Notes: a model not told the origin generated them from the letters alone. 64,000 bases of DNA from Bordetella genomosp. 9 (GCF_002261425.1 NZ_NEVJ01000001.1:186001-250000); one strand, 5' to 3'. Shown: positions 40,190-49,134, numbered from the stretch's first letter. Program-made: numbers and translations.

Positions 40190-41260
40190 TCAGGCGAGTG
40201 CTTCGATGGTCACCCAATAGCGGGTGCGCCGGTGCACCTGGACGGGCAGCACCTTCGCCAGCATGTCCAGGATGCGGTCCGTGTCCGCCAGCGGGAACAC
40301 GCCCGATACCCGCAGATCGGCCGCGCGTGCGTCGCAGCGCAGGAAGCCGGGACGGTAGCGGCCCAGCTTCGCCAGGAAATCGTCGAGCCGCATGTCTTCC
40401 GCGACGATCTGGCCACGCGTCCAGGCGACGTCGGCATCGCGCAGCGCCGATACGCCGTCGATGGCGTTCCGGCTGAAGATGGCGCGCTCGCCCGCGCGCA
40501 CGATGCGTGGCGCGGCGGCCGCTGCGTCCGGGCTGACTTCGACCGCGCTTTCGATCACGGCGACCAGGGTGATCCCTTCATCCTGCCGCGCCAGGAAGCG
40601 CGTGCCGAGCGCGCGGATGCGGCCTTCCTCGGTCTGCACGATGAAAGGCCGGCCGTCCGGGGCGCCGTCCACCGGCGCATGGCCGGTGACGATCATGGCC
40701 TCGCCGGCGACCAGGCGCACCAGACGGCGCCGCGCATCGAAGCGCACGTCGATGGCGCTGTCGGTATCGAGCAGGATGCGCGTGTCGTCGCTCAGCACGA
40801 CCTCGCGCTGTTCGCCGACGCCGCTGCGATAGTCGGCGGTTGCCTGCCGCCATGCCTGTGTGCGCGAAGCGAGCAGGGTGCCCGTTCCCAGCGCGCCGCC
40901 CCACAGCAGCATGCGCATGGCCTTGCGGCGCCGGGGCGCCGCCGGCCCCGCGTAGGGCGACAGTGCCCGATAGGCCGCGCCCGGTTGCATGAGCCCCAGC
41001 CGGCGGGTGACGGTCTCGATGTGCTGCCAGGCCAGTTCGTGTTCGGGATCGGCCTGGCGCCATTGCTGCCAGCGCTGGCGTTCGCTTTCCGTCGCTTCGC
41101 CCGACATCATCACCGTCAGCCACTCGGCCGCGGCGTCGGCGGTGGCCTCGCTGATCGCCTGGCCGCAGGCCATGGGCGCCGCGCGGACGGCGGCCCGGCC
41201 CGGCAGGACGCGCCTGTCGTCCGGTAGCGCGGATTCGGCGGGCGTACAGGAAAAAGGCAT
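40190..41260 (-). CDS. FecR-type transmembrane anti-sigma regulator
   Basis: A 356-residue protein that passes the signal from the TonB receptor to the ECF sigma factor. The N-terminal cytoplasmic domain has AAEWLTVMMSGEATESERQR and WRQADPEHELAWQHIE, the DUF4880 signature; a single membrane helix lies at about 118-135 (MLLWGGALGTGTLLASR); the periplasmic FecR domain has RALGTRFLARQ and VRAGERAIF. The last ~70 residues contain an STN-like ending. It lies 97 bp before the receptor gene and 13 bp after the sigma gene. The first ~30 residues are atypical, so the start could be further in (for example MACGQAISEATAD). Confidence 0.92.
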   Translation of the reverse strand: MPFSCTPAESALPDDRRVLPGRAAVRAAPMACGQAISEATADAAAEWLTVMMSGEATESERQRWQQWRQADPEHELAWQHIETVTRRLGLMQPGAAYRALSPYAGPAAPRRRKAMRMLLWGGALGTGTLLASRTQAWRQATADYRSGVGEQREVVLSDDTRILLDTDSAIDVRFDARRRLVRLVAGEAMIVTGHAPVDGAPDGRPFIVQTEEGRIRALGTRFLARQDEGITLVAVIESAVEVSPDAAAAAPRIVRAGERAIFSRNAIDGVSALRDADVAWTRGQIVAEDMRLDDFLAKLGRYRPGFLRCDARAADLRVSGVFPLADTDRILDMLAKVLPVQVHRRTRYWVTIEALA

Positions 41261-41273
41261 GGCGCGAAGAACG

Positions 41274-41783
41274 TCAGAACGCCAGGGCGAACAGGCATTG
41301 CCGGTTCGCGCGCGTCAGGTACTGCTTGATCGAGCTGGCCGATACGCCCAGGCGCCGCGCGATGTCGGCATAGCTCAATTCCTCGAAGTGGGCCAGCAGG
41401 AAAGCCTCCCGCACCTTGGGCGGGAGGCCGTCGAGCACGGCGTCCATCTGCTGCAGGGCCTCCAGCGCCAGCAGCCTGGCTTCAGGCGAGGGCGCAAGTT
41501 CCTCCGGCATGGCGGCCAGCATTTGCAGATAGCTGGTTTCCAGCAACTGGCGGCGGTGGCGATGCGCCACGAGCCGGCGCGCGACCGTCACCAGGAAAGG
41601 GCGGGGCTCGCGTATCGTCCGCGCCGCGCCCGCGGCCATGACGCTGACGAAGGTGTCCTGCGCCAGGTCGGCCGCGTCGAAGCTGTTGCCCACCTTTTTG
41701 CGCAGCCATCCGAACAGCCAACCATGGTGGTCGCTGTACAGCGTGTGCAGGTCGTCACGGGTGGAGGCTTCGGCGGTCGACAT
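41274..41783 (-). CDS. FecI-type ECF RNA polymerase sigma factor
   Basis: A 169-residue ECF sigma factor without region 3. Region 2 is seen in LYSDHHGWLFGWLRKKVGN and AADLAQDTFVSVM, and region 4 in GLPPKVREAFLLAHFEELSY plus the helix-turn-helix YADIARRLGVSASSIKQYLT. It should direct polymerase to the receptor promoter upon iron starvation and ligand binding. I start at MSTAEASTRDDLHTLY; upstream codons in the frame run into the regulatory region. A Fur-box-like site lies 36 bp upstream, which fits iron repression of the whole group. Confidence 0.94.
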   Translation of the reverse strand: MSTAEASTRDDLHTLYSDHHGWLFGWLRKKVGNSFDAADLAQDTFVSVMAAGAARTIREPRPFLVTVARRLVAHRHRRQLLETSYLQMLAAMPEELAPSPEARLLALEALQQMDAVLDGLPPKVREAFLLAHFEELSYADIARRLGVSASSIKQYLTRANRQCLFALAF

Positions 41784-41818
41784 GGGGCGAGCGGGCTGGC
41801 GGCCCGGGCGGGGTATGT

Positions 41819-41837
41819 GCGAATAGTAATTGTTATC
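41819..41837 (-). promoter_or_regulatory. Putative Fur box upstream of the sigma gene
   Basis: On the minus strand the 19 bases GATAACAATTACTATTCGC match the classical Fur consensus GATAATGATAATCATTATC at 13 of 19 positions. The site lies in an AT-rich patch between the divergent fecI-type and LysR genes, in the place where iron repression would be expected. Confidence 0.65.
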
Positions 41838-41905
41838 ATTTATAACCCATGTTGTAGAGTTCAGGCAATGCGGGAAAATCGTTCCTCTGCTCATTCGAAC
41901 TCACC

Positions 41906-42844
41906 ATGTCCCGCCGCGACCTGCTACCTCCGCTGAATCCCGCCCGTGCGTTCGAGGCGGCCGGCCGGCTTCTCAGTATTTCGCGCGCCGCCGACGAGCT
42001 CAGCGTCACGCCCGCCGCGGTGAGCCGGCAGGTGCGCCTGCTGGAGGCGTACCTGGGGACGCCGCTGTTCAACCGCGTGCGGGGCGCGCTGGAGCTGACC
42101 CCCGCGGGCGCGCGCTACCTGTCCGAATTGATGCCCCTGTTCGCGAACTTGCGCAGCGCGACCGCCGCGGTCACCCGCAAGCGCGACAGCGGGGGCACCT
42201 TGCGCATACGTTCCCCCGCCACCTTCGCGGTGCGCTGGCTTATCCCTCGCCTGGCTGGCTTCCATCGGTCGAATCCCCAGGTCGACGTGCAGGTGACGAC
42301 TTCGTCGCGGCCACTGGATTTCCAGCGGGAGGAGATCGACGCCGGGATCGAGCTGGGCGACGGCGTGTGGCCTGGCGTCCACACCTTGCGGCTGATGCCC
42401 AATGTGCTGGTGCCTGTCGCCGCGCCCGCGCTGCGGCTGAACGAAAAGACGCGCCTGGACAGGCAGACGCTTCTGCACTCGCTGGCGCGGCCGGACGACT
42501 GGTCCCTGTGGCTGCGGGCCGCGGGGCGGACGCTGGTCGATTCCTCGCGCGGGATGAAGTACGAAACGTCGCTGCTGGCGTATCAGGCCGCCCTTGAAGG
42601 CCATGGCATCGCCATTGCCCAGAAAGCCCTGGTCGATAAGGAGCTGGCGGAAGGTTCGCTGGTCGCGCCGTTCGCGTTTGTGCTGGACCGAGGCCACTAC
42701 ACCTATTACCTTGCCTGGCCGGCGGGCAGGGCGCAGCCGGCCGCCTTGCGTGCCTTTCGCGACTGGCTCGCCGCGACGGTGCGGCGGGAAGAGCTGCCCG
42801 GCGCCGCCCAAGCGCCTGCCGCTGACAGCAGAAAGGCCGGTTGA
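41906..42844 (+). CDS. LysR-family regulator (GcvA-like)
   Basis: A 312-residue LysR regulator. The DNA-binding part reads LLSISRAADELSVTPAAVSR (helix-turn-helix about residues 21-40) with LEAYLGTPLFNRVRGALELT after it, as in GcvA. The effector domain has AYQAALEGHGIAIAQKALVD. It is divergent from the iron sigma gene but lies 159 bp upstream of the CoA-transferase, enoyl-CoA hydratase and Bug operon in the same direction; the latter is its more likely target. GcvA-like LysR genes are frequent next to CoA-transferase and Bug genes in Alcaligenaceae. Confidence 0.9.
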   Translation: MSRRDLLPPLNPARAFEAAGRLLSISRAADELSVTPAAVSRQVRLLEAYLGTPLFNRVRGALELTPAGARYLSELMPLFANLRSATAAVTRKRDSGGTLRIRSPATFAVRWLIPRLAGFHRSNPQVDVQVTTSSRPLDFQREEIDAGIELGDGVWPGVHTLRLMPNVLVPVAAPALRLNEKTRLDRQTLLHSLARPDDWSLWLRAAGRTLVDSSRGMKYETSLLAYQAALEGHGIAIAQKALVDKELAEGSLVAPFAFVLDRGHYTYYLAWPAGRAQPAALRAFRDWLAATVRREELPGAAQAPAADSRKAG

Positions 42845-43003
42845 CCCGCACGGCCGCTGGCGTCGTCGGGGGCGTGCCCTTTACCAAAAGTCAAAGCCTG
42901 CGGGCGTTAAAGTCGTTTGCCGCGTCCCCACCGCGTCACTATCCTGCCTTCATCGAAGCAAGCCCCGGGTGCCCTTGAGGCCGGGAGAGGCGGGAGGCAG
43001 GAG

Positions 43004-44209
43004 ATGTTCAGGAGTAGCTTGAGGGGCGTGCGGGTCATCGATTTCTCGCACGTCCTGGCCGGTCCGGTCGCGACCATGATGCTGGCGGACCTGGGGGCCG
43101 ACGTCATCAAGGTGGAGGCGCCGCAGGGGGAGATGGGCCGGCGGCTGGGGCCGCCCTGGATCAATGGCGTAAGCGCCATTCATCTGAGCGTGAACCGCAA
43201 CAAGCGTGGCATCGCCATGGACTTGAAATCGCCGAGTGGCCGCGAGGCCGCGTTGCGCTTGATACGGGGCGCGCACGTGGTGGTGGAGAATTTCCGCCCC
43301 GGCGTCATGCGCCAGCTGGGCCTGGATTATGAAACCGTGTCGGCGGCGAACCCGGGATTGGTGTATTGCTCCATCTCGGCCTATGGGCAGACCAGCCCTT
43401 TCCGAACCCGGCCTGGCGTGGACGGCATCATGCAGGCCGCCAGCGGCCTGATGAGCACCATGGGGACGGACGGCGGTGATCCGGTGAAGGTCGCCGCGCC
43501 TGTCGCGGACATGGCGGGCGGATATTTCGCCGCCATTTCCATCCTGGCCGCCTATATCGCCGCCCGGCAGAGCGGACAGGGCGAGCGGCTGGACATCAGC
43601 CTGTACAACGCGGCCATCATGTTGCAGCAGACGAACTATGCCTCGTATTTCGCGGCGGGCATGGATCCGCGCAAGATGGGTAGCGCGGCGCCATATGCCG
43701 CGCCGAACGAGGCGTATCCCACCCGTGACGGCTGGATCATGGTCGCCGCGTACCAACCCGACCGCTGGCGCGCGCTGTGCGCACTGCTGGATGCGCCGGG
43801 CCTGGAGCAGGACCCGCGCTTCGCCACCAACGAAAGCCGGGTGGCGCACCGGAGCGACCTGCGGCAGGCGCTGGCCGCGCGTTTCCTGACCCGCGATACC
43901 GCGCAGTGGCAGCGCCTGCTGCTTGAAGCCGACATTCTGTGCGCCCCCATCGCGCGCTATGGCGAAGTCGTTGCCTCCGACGAATACGCGGCCAGTGGCA
44001 TCGACTCGATGGTGACGCATCCGGTGGCCGGCGTGGTGCGCCTGCCCGGTTTCGTGCCGGGGCCCGCGCACGCCAACCTGGGAACAGCACGCGACAGAGC
44101 CGCTCCGTTGATCGGAGAACACGCTGCGGAGATCCTGCGTGAGATCGGCTATGACGAGGCCGATATCGCAGCTTTCGACACCGCTTTCAGAACCGCGGAG
44201 GCACCGTGA
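43004..44209 (+). CDS. Class III (CaiB/BaiF) acyl-CoA transferase
   Basis: A 401-residue family III CoA-transferase, which moves CoA between carboxylic acids through a Asp-bound anhydride. The family start LRGVRVIDFSHVLAGPVATM is followed by LADLGADVIKVE, NRNKRGIAMDLKSPSGR and the active-site region RPGVDGIMQAASGL with the catalytic aspartate at residue 140. I start at the ATG after GGGAGGCAGGAG (43004); the frame is open earlier but without a ribosome site. It is the first gene of a three-gene operon: its stop codon overlaps the start of the hydratase gene. Substrate unknown. Confidence 0.93.
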   Translation: MFRSSLRGVRVIDFSHVLAGPVATMMLADLGADVIKVEAPQGEMGRRLGPPWINGVSAIHLSVNRNKRGIAMDLKSPSGREAALRLIRGAHVVVENFRPGVMRQLGLDYETVSAANPGLVYCSISAYGQTSPFRTRPGVDGIMQAASGLMSTMGTDGGDPVKVAAPVADMAGGYFAAISILAAYIAARQSGQGERLDISLYNAAIMLQQTNYASYFAAGMDPRKMGSAAPYAAPNEAYPTRDGWIMVAAYQPDRWRALCALLDAPGLEQDPRFATNESRVAHRSDLRQALAARFLTRDTAQWQRLLLEADILCAPIARYGEVVASDEYAASGIDSMVTHPVAGVVRLPGFVPGPAHANLGTARDRAAPLIGEHAAEILREIGYDEADIAAFDTAFRTAEAP

Positions 44210-45057
44210 TGCATACGCCCGACTTTTCCAAGACGCCGCGCGCTGGCGAGGGCCTGGTCCAGCGACAGGTCATCGACCGGGTACTGGTCCTGACCATGAA
44301 TGATCCCGCCACTGGCAACGCGGTGTCGGTGGCCATGGCCGAAGCGCTTGCGCAGGCGGTGGAAGAGGCTGACCGGTTGGAGGACGTCCACTGCCTGGTG
44401 ATCCGCTCATCAGGGACGCATTTCTGCACAGGCGGCAACATCAAGGACATGCGTGACGGCGCGGACTTGATGCAGGGCTCCGTCGCGGACGTGCAGGCGC
44501 GCCTGAGAACCAGCCTGCATCGTGTCACGCACGCCTTTCAGGCGCTGCGGATTCCCTCCATCGCCGCCATCAACGGGGCGGCGGTCGGCGCCGGGTGCGA
44601 CCTCGCGTTGATGTGCGATCTGCGCATCGCCAGCACGAATGCGACCCTTGCCGAGAGTTTTCTGCGCCTGGGACTGGTGTCCGGCATCGGCGGCGCCTGG
44701 TTCCTGACCCGCCTGGTCGGCCGGAGCAAGGCTCTGGAGCTGACGCTGACCAGCGAATTCATCGACGCGGCGGCGGCATTGGCCCTGGGACTGGTGACGC
44801 GCGTCGTCGAGCCCGACCGTCTGGACATGGCGGTCCTGGAGATGGCGAGCCGGATCGCGGCCAATCCGCCGCAGGCGCTGCGCATGGCCAAGCGCCTGGT
44901 GCTGGACGCCGCGGACCATCCGTTGCCCATCGCGCTGGAGCAAGCCGCCGCGTTGCAGGCCATCCTGCTGTGCGGCGAAGAACACAAAGGCGTGGTGGCG
45001 CGCTTCCTGGAGACCAGGGCGGCGCGCAAGCGGGAGGCGAACTGCGCATCGGACTGA
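44209..45057 (+). CDS. Enoyl-CoA hydratase/isomerase family protein
   Basis: A 282-residue crotonase-fold enzyme acting on an acyl-CoA, second gene of the operon. Oxyanion-hole motifs are HFCTGGNIKDM and NGAAVGAGCDLALMCDLRIA, and the glutamate region is LAESFLRLGLVSGIGGAWFL. The ATG overlaps the transferase stop (TGATG); a GTG one codon earlier is also in frame. With the CoA-transferase it can activate and hydrate an unsaturated acid brought in by the Bug receptor encoded next. The exact reaction (hydratase, isomerase or hydrolase) cannot be told from motifs alone. Confidence 0.92.
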   Translation: MHTPDFSKTPRAGEGLVQRQVIDRVLVLTMNDPATGNAVSVAMAEALAQAVEEADRLEDVHCLVIRSSGTHFCTGGNIKDMRDGADLMQGSVADVQARLRTSLHRVTHAFQALRIPSIAAINGAAVGAGCDLALMCDLRIASTNATLAESFLRLGLVSGIGGAWFLTRLVGRSKALELTLTSEFIDAAAALALGLVTRVVEPDRLDMAVLEMASRIAANPPQALRMAKRLVLDAADHPLPIALEQAAALQAILLCGEEHKGVVARFLETRAARKREANCASD

Positions 45058-45093
45058 AGACGCATGAATAACAATGATCTGGAGACAATGACT

Positions 45094-46080
45094 ATGAGAT
45101 CGCCTTGCGAGAAAGGCCTGTCGCGCGTACTGCTGGCCTGCATCGTGTTAGCCGCCGCGCTTGCGGGCGCGCCATCGCGCGCCGCGGAGTATCCCGCCAA
45201 GCCCGTCACCTTCGTGGTGCCCTTCGGCGCGGGCAGCGCCACCGACCAATTGGCGCGGGCGCTGTCGGCGTCGATCACGGAGCAGACCGGCCAGCCGGTG
45301 ATCGTGGAAAACCGGGCCGGCGCCAGCGGCATGATCGCGGCCCAGCACGTGGCCCGCGCCGCGCCGGACGGCTACTCGGTATTGATCACCACCAATACGA
45401 CGCAGGCGGCGAATCCCTTCCTGTTCAAGCGGCTGCCCTATGATCCTGCCAAGGACTACGCCCCGGTGACATTGTTGGGGCGGGGCGGGCAGGTGTTGGT
45501 CGTGCGCGCGGATACGTCCTATCGCACCGTGAACGACCTGCTCGAACAGGCCAGGAAAGCGCCTGGCAAGCTCAGCTTCGGCAGCGGCAATTCATCCAGC
45601 CGGATGGCGGGAGAGATGCTCAAGCAGTTGAGCCATACCGACATCGTATGGGTGGGCTACAACAGCAATCCGGCTGCGCTGAACGATCTGCTGGGCGGCC
45701 ATATCGACATGATGGTGATCGACACGGTGACCGGCATGGCGCACATCCAATCCGGCAGGCTGCGTGCGCTGGGCGCTTCCACGGCCCGGCGCCTGCCGCA
45801 GCTTCCGGATCTGCCTACGCTGGACGAGGCGGGCATCAAGGGCTACGACATGGGCTATTGGTTCGCCGCCTATCTACCCGCCGGCACGCCGGCCGCGATC
45901 GTGGAGCGCCTGCGCGCGTTGTTGATCAATGCCACCCGGAGCGAGCATGCCCGGAGCTTCTTCGCCAACTCCGCCACCGAACCCTGGACGTCCACCCCCG
46001 AGGAACTGGTCAGGTTCCAGGCCAGCGAACTTGAGAAGTGGGGCAAGGTGGTCAAAGCGGCCGGGATACAGCCGGAGTAA
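45094..46080 (+). CDS. Bug/TctC-family periplasmic solute-binding protein
   Basis: A 328-residue receptor of the tripartite tricarboxylate transporter type. The Sec signal peptide ends in APSRA-AEYPAKP, and the mature part has YPAKPVTFVVPFGAGSATDQ, VENRAGASGMIAAQHVARA and DGYSVLITTNTT, all family hallmarks. GGAG at 45081-45084 is nine bases from the ATG at 45094, which I choose over two ATGs further upstream. It follows the hydratase gene by 36 bp and likely binds the acid that the CoA-transferase and hydratase process. It is clearly a different protein from the other Bug receptor in the window. Confidence 0.93.
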   Translation: MRSPCEKGLSRVLLACIVLAAALAGAPSRAAEYPAKPVTFVVPFGAGSATDQLARALSASITEQTGQPVIVENRAGASGMIAAQHVARAAPDGYSVLITTNTTQAANPFLFKRLPYDPAKDYAPVTLLGRGGQVLVVRADTSYRTVNDLLEQARKAPGKLSFGSGNSSSRMAGEMLKQLSHTDIVWVGYNSNPAALNDLLGGHIDMMVIDTVTGMAHIQSGRLRALGASTARRLPQLPDLPTLDEAGIKGYDMGYWFAAYLPAGTPAAIVERLRALLINATRSEHARSFFANSATEPWTSTPEELVRFQASELEKWGKVVKAAGIQPE

Positions 46081-46161
46081 GGCGCGGCGGCGTTTCCGTT
46101 GATCTTCGCGGCGCCAGGCGATACAGTGGCACCCCCGAACGCTCGCCCCCTGGACCACGAC

Positions 46162-46527
46162 GTGACGCAAATCGACCCCAAGCTGGTGCGCTTCAGCGCC
46201 GGCCCCATGGCCAACCCCGACATCGGCAAGCCGCGCCGTCCGATGGAAGGCGACACGGTCTTCCGCACCATCACCGGCTTCGAGGGCAACAACGGCCGGG
46301 CGTCGTCCGGCATCTGGGAAAGCACGGCCGGCAAGTTCCGCTCCGACACCACGGGCTATATCGAGTTCGGCTATATCCTGGAAGGCGAGTGCCGTGTCGT
46401 CGATCCCGACGGTACGGTGCATCACCTGAAGGTGGGCGATCCCTTCGTGATGCCGGAAGGCTACAAAGGGCACTGGGAAGTGGACGATTTCGTGAAGAAG
46501 GTCTGGTTCGTCACCCTGACGAGCTGA
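46162..46527 (+). CDS. Cupin-domain protein (DUF861/EutQ-like)
   Basis: A small beta-barrel protein of about 121 residues. The cupin core is seen in YIEFGYILEGECRVVDPDG and VGDPFVMPEGYKGHWEVDDF, ending in KKVWFV, as in the cupin_3 family found in catabolic operons. The metal-binding histidines of classical cupins are not all present. No ATG is available before the core; the GTG giving (M)TQIDPKLVRFSAGPM is the likely start, with TTG at 46099 as alternative. It is 81 bp after the Bug gene and may be the last gene of that operon. Function unknown. Confidence 0.75.
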   Translation: MTQIDPKLVRFSAGPMANPDIGKPRRPMEGDTVFRTITGFEGNNGRASSGIWESTAGKFRSDTTGYIEFGYILEGECRVVDPDGTVHHLKVGDPFVMPEGYKGHWEVDDFVKKVWFVTLTS

Positions 46528-46536
46528 CCCGCCGGC

Positions 46537-46563
46537 GCTGGCGCCCTTCGCCTGGGCGCCAGC
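46537..46563. terminator. Bidirectional stem-loop between convergent cupin and permease genes
   Basis: GCTGGCGCCC and GGGCGCCAGC form a perfect 10-bp stem with a 7-base loop (TTCGCCT), lying between the cupin stop codon and the end of the leftward ten-gene operon. The stem is strong but no T run follows. Confidence 0.6.
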
Positions 46564-46583
46564 CCATGGTCCATGGCCACGGT

Positions 46584-47348
46584 CTACTTCCAGAAGATGT
46601 AGCGCTTTTCCAGCAGATTGACCAAGCCGAAGAACAACAGGCTCGCCGCGGAAGCGACGAAGATCGCCGACCAGACCTGGACGAAGTCGATCTGCAGTAC
46701 GGCCTGGAAGATGGTCCATCCCAGCCCGCCGGTCGCGCCCAGCATTTCCGTCACGATGGCCACGATCATGGCGCGTACGGTGGACACCCGCATGCCGGCC
46801 GCGGTCAGCGGAATGGCCGCGGGCAGCCGCAGCCGCCAGAGGATCGCGGCACGATCCGCGCCGAAGCTGCGCATCAGGTCGACCGCGCGCTGGTCCACGC
46901 GGTCCAGCCCCGCCAGGGCATGCAGGAACACCGTGAATCCCACCGCCAGGGCCACCATGACGATCTTGGATTCCGGGCCCATGCCGAACCAGAGCAGGAT
47001 GAGCGGGGCATAGGCCACGACCGGTACCGAGTTGAGCGCGGTGGCCAGCGGCAGCACGACGCCGCGCGCCCGTGGCAGCATGGTCAGGATGATGGCCAAC
47101 AGGATGCCCGCGGCGGCGCCGAGCAGGAAGCCGCACACCGCTTCCATCACCGTCATGCGCGCCGCGGCCAGCAATAGCGCGTGCTGGTCCACGATGGCGG
47201 CCAGTATGCGGGTGAAGCGCGGCAGCACGTAGTCGGGCAGCGCGAACGCGCGCGCGCACAGCTCCCAGAGTACGGCCAGGCCCAGCAGCCCGAGCGCGGC
47301 GCGCCGGGCTGCCCGGGGGTTGCCGGGCCTGGGCAGCGTGATCTTCAT
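46584..47348 (-). CDS. ABC transporter permease (SsuC/TauC/ThiX family)
   Basis: A 254-residue inner-membrane permease with about six helices, last gene of the operon. The cytoplasmic EAA-type loop that contacts the ATPase reads MRSFGADRAAILWRLRLPAA, and LNSVPVVAYAPLILLWFGMG is a family hallmark. The start MKITLPRPGNPRAARRA overlaps the stop of the other permease gene by 4 bp. The two permeases differ in sequence and may form a heterodimer, which is less common than the homodimer in this family. Confidence 0.92.
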   Translation of the reverse strand: MKITLPRPGNPRAARRAALGLLGLAVLWELCARAFALPDYVLPRFTRILAAIVDQHALLLAAARMTVMEAVCGFLLGAAAGILLAIILTMLPRARGVVLPLATALNSVPVVAYAPLILLWFGMGPESKIVMVALAVGFTVFLHALAGLDRVDQRAVDLMRSFGADRAAILWRLRLPAAIPLTAAGMRVSTVRAMIVAIVTEMLGATGGLGWTIFQAVLQIDFVQVWSAIFVASAASLLFFGLVNLLEKRYIFWK

Positions 47349-48121
47349 AGTTCGGCCCTCCAGAAAACGACCTTGCGCTCCGCCCAGGCGACCAGCCCGT
47401 AGAAGGACGTGCCCAGCAGGCCGGCCATCAGGATGGCCGCCCACAAGGAGACGAACTGCTCGTTGTACATGGCCTGCAGCAGCAGCACGCCCAGGCCGAT
47501 GGTGTCGCCGAACCATTCGCCCGCAATGGCGCCCAGCAGGCTGAGCGTGCAGGCCAGCCGCAGCGCCACGAAAATCTGCGGCAGCGCGGCGGGCAGTTGC
47601 AGGCGCAGCAGCAACTGGAGCGGTGTCGCGCCAAAGCTGCGCAGCAGGTCCACCTGGCGCCGGTCGACGGCCTCGAGCCCCTGCAGCGTGTTCACCGTGA
47701 CGGGAAAGAACGTCAGGTAGAAGGCGATCAGGGCCTTGGCCAGGATGGTGTTGCCGAACCACAGCACGACCACCGCGCCGAAGGCGATCACCGGTATGGT
47801 CTGCGAGATGACGAAAAGCGGGAACACCAGCTCGCGCAGCAGCCGCATGCGATGGAACAGCACGCCGTTGACCACGCCGACGACGGCGCCCGCGGCGTAG
47901 CCCAGCACGGTCTCGGACAAGGTGCGCAGGAAGCTCGCCGCATAGGTCTCGGGCAGGGCGGCGATGGCCTGCAGGATGGATGACAGGCTGGGCAGGTAGT
48001 AGGGCTTGATGCCGCCCGCGCGCACGGCGGCCTCCCACAGCACGCCCACGGCGACCACGGCGGCCGCGCCGCGCAGCAGCACGGCAGCCGCCGAGCCGGC
48101 ACGCGGCCGGCCCGCCGTCAT
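47345..48121 (-). CDS. ABC transporter permease (SsuC/TauC/ThiX family)
   Basis: A 258-residue inner-membrane permease with about six helices. The EAA-type loop reads LRSFGATPLQLLLRLQLPAA and the preceding family block is SQTIPVIAFGAVVVLWFGNT. It overlaps the binding-protein gene by 4 bp on one side and the second permease gene by 4 bp on the other, so expression is coupled. It forms the channel for the substrate of the THI5-like binding protein. Confidence 0.93.
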   Translation of the reverse strand: MTAGRPRAGSAAAVLLRGAAAVVAVGVLWEAAVRAGGIKPYYLPSLSSILQAIAALPETYAASFLRTLSETVLGYAAGAVVGVVNGVLFHRMRLLRELVFPLFVISQTIPVIAFGAVVVLWFGNTILAKALIAFYLTFFPVTVNTLQGLEAVDRRQVDLLRSFGATPLQLLLRLQLPAALPQIFVALRLACTLSLLGAIAGEWFGDTIGLGVLLLQAMYNEQFVSLWAAILMAGLLGTSFYGLVAWAERKVVFWRAEL

Positions 48122-49134
48122 GGCCGCCGCTCCGCCACCGGGATGGCCTGCAGGAAGCGGCTGTCGAAGGCCTTGGAGACGTCCACCGGCTTGCTGATCA
48201 CCTTATTGGTGCGCAGAAATTCCTCCGCCTTCTGCATCGCCGCCGGATCGATCCAGAACAGGCCTTCGGTGCCGGCCTTGCCCGCCGTCATCAGGCGATA
48301 GGCCTCGGTCAGCATGAATTCCTGGTGCGCGCGGTCCAGCGTGGGCGCCACCTTCATCACGACGTCAACCGCTTCCTTCGGGTGGGCCATGGCCTCGCGC
48401 CAGCCGCGGATCGACGCGCGCAGGAAGGCCGTGACAAGCTCGGGTTTTTCCTGCGCCGTCTTGGTGGACACGATCAGCGTGTCGCGCGGGAAGGTGATGC
48501 CGTAGTCCTCCGCCTTGAACAGGCGCAGGTTCTGCTCGCCCACGCGCTGGCGGATGGTATAGAGCTCGTTGTACCAGGTGGCGGTCACCACATCGACCTC
48601 GCCGTTGACGAAGGGCGTGACGCTGACCTGCTGCGGCTGGACATCGACCTTGGCGCGATCGACACCCTGGTTGGCCAGCATCCCGAACAGTACGTACTGG
48701 GCGCCGGTGAACCAGGCGGTGACCTTCTTGCCCTCGAATTCTTTCAATGTCTTCGGTCCGTCTTTCTTGGTGACGAACACGAACGGCGTGATCTGGTGCG
48801 CGACGCCCACCGAAACGATGGGCATGCCCTTGTCGATCGCGGCCATGACGCTGTCGGTGCCGCCGGACAGGCCGAAGGTGTCGGCGCCGGTGGCCACCAG
48901 GTTCTCCGTCAGCAGGTTGGGGCCGCCGGGATTGATGGTCAGGTCGATGCCTTCTTCCTTGTAGTAGCCCTTGGCGAGCGCGTAGTAGAAGCCGGCGAAC
49001 TGCGTCTGCGGCAGCCACTTCAGCCGCAGCGAGGCCTTGACCGGTTCCTTGGCGGCGGGCGCGGCCAGGGCGGGCGCAGCGAGTCCGAACGTGGCTGCCC
49101 ACGCCAGCAGGGTAAACAAGCGCTTGGTCTTCAT
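48118..49134 (-). CDS. NMT1/THI5-like periplasmic binding protein of the ABC transporter
   Basis: A 338-residue binding protein. The Sec signal peptide ends near LAAPALA-AP; the mature part has KWLPQTQFAGFYYALAKGYY, the start of NMT1/THI5 proteins (as in ThiY, which binds a pyrimidine). Further blocks are GADTFGLSGGTDSVMAAIDK and PFVFVTKKDGPKTLKEFEGK. Its ligand is probably a small heterocyclic or amide nitrogen compound, but the family also covers sulfonates and nitrate, so this is only a hint. There is no thiamine gene or visible THI-box nearby, which argues against thiamine salvage. Confidence 0.9.
   Translation of the reverse strand: MKTKRLFTLLAWAATFGLAAPALAAPAAKEPVKASLRLKWLPQTQFAGFYYALAKGYYKEEGIDLTINPGGPNLLTENLVATGADTFGLSGGTDSVMAAIDKGMPIVSVGVAHQITPFVFVTKKDGPKTLKEFEGKKVTAWFTGAQYVLFGMLANQGVDRAKVDVQPQQVSVTPFVNGEVDVVTATWYNELYTIRQRVGEQNLRLFKAEDYGITFPRDTLIVSTKTAQEKPELVTAFLRASIRGWREAMAHPKEAVDVVMKVAPTLDRAHQEFMLTEAYRLMTAGKAGTEGLFWIDPAAMQKAEEFLRTNKVISKPVDVSKAFDSRFLQAIPVAERRP

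Noticed and set aside
48118..49134. Thiamine-precursor transport as the role of the ABC system
   Set aside because: The receptor is THI5-like, but no thiamine gene or THI-box is visible, and the operon enzymes indicate catabolism.
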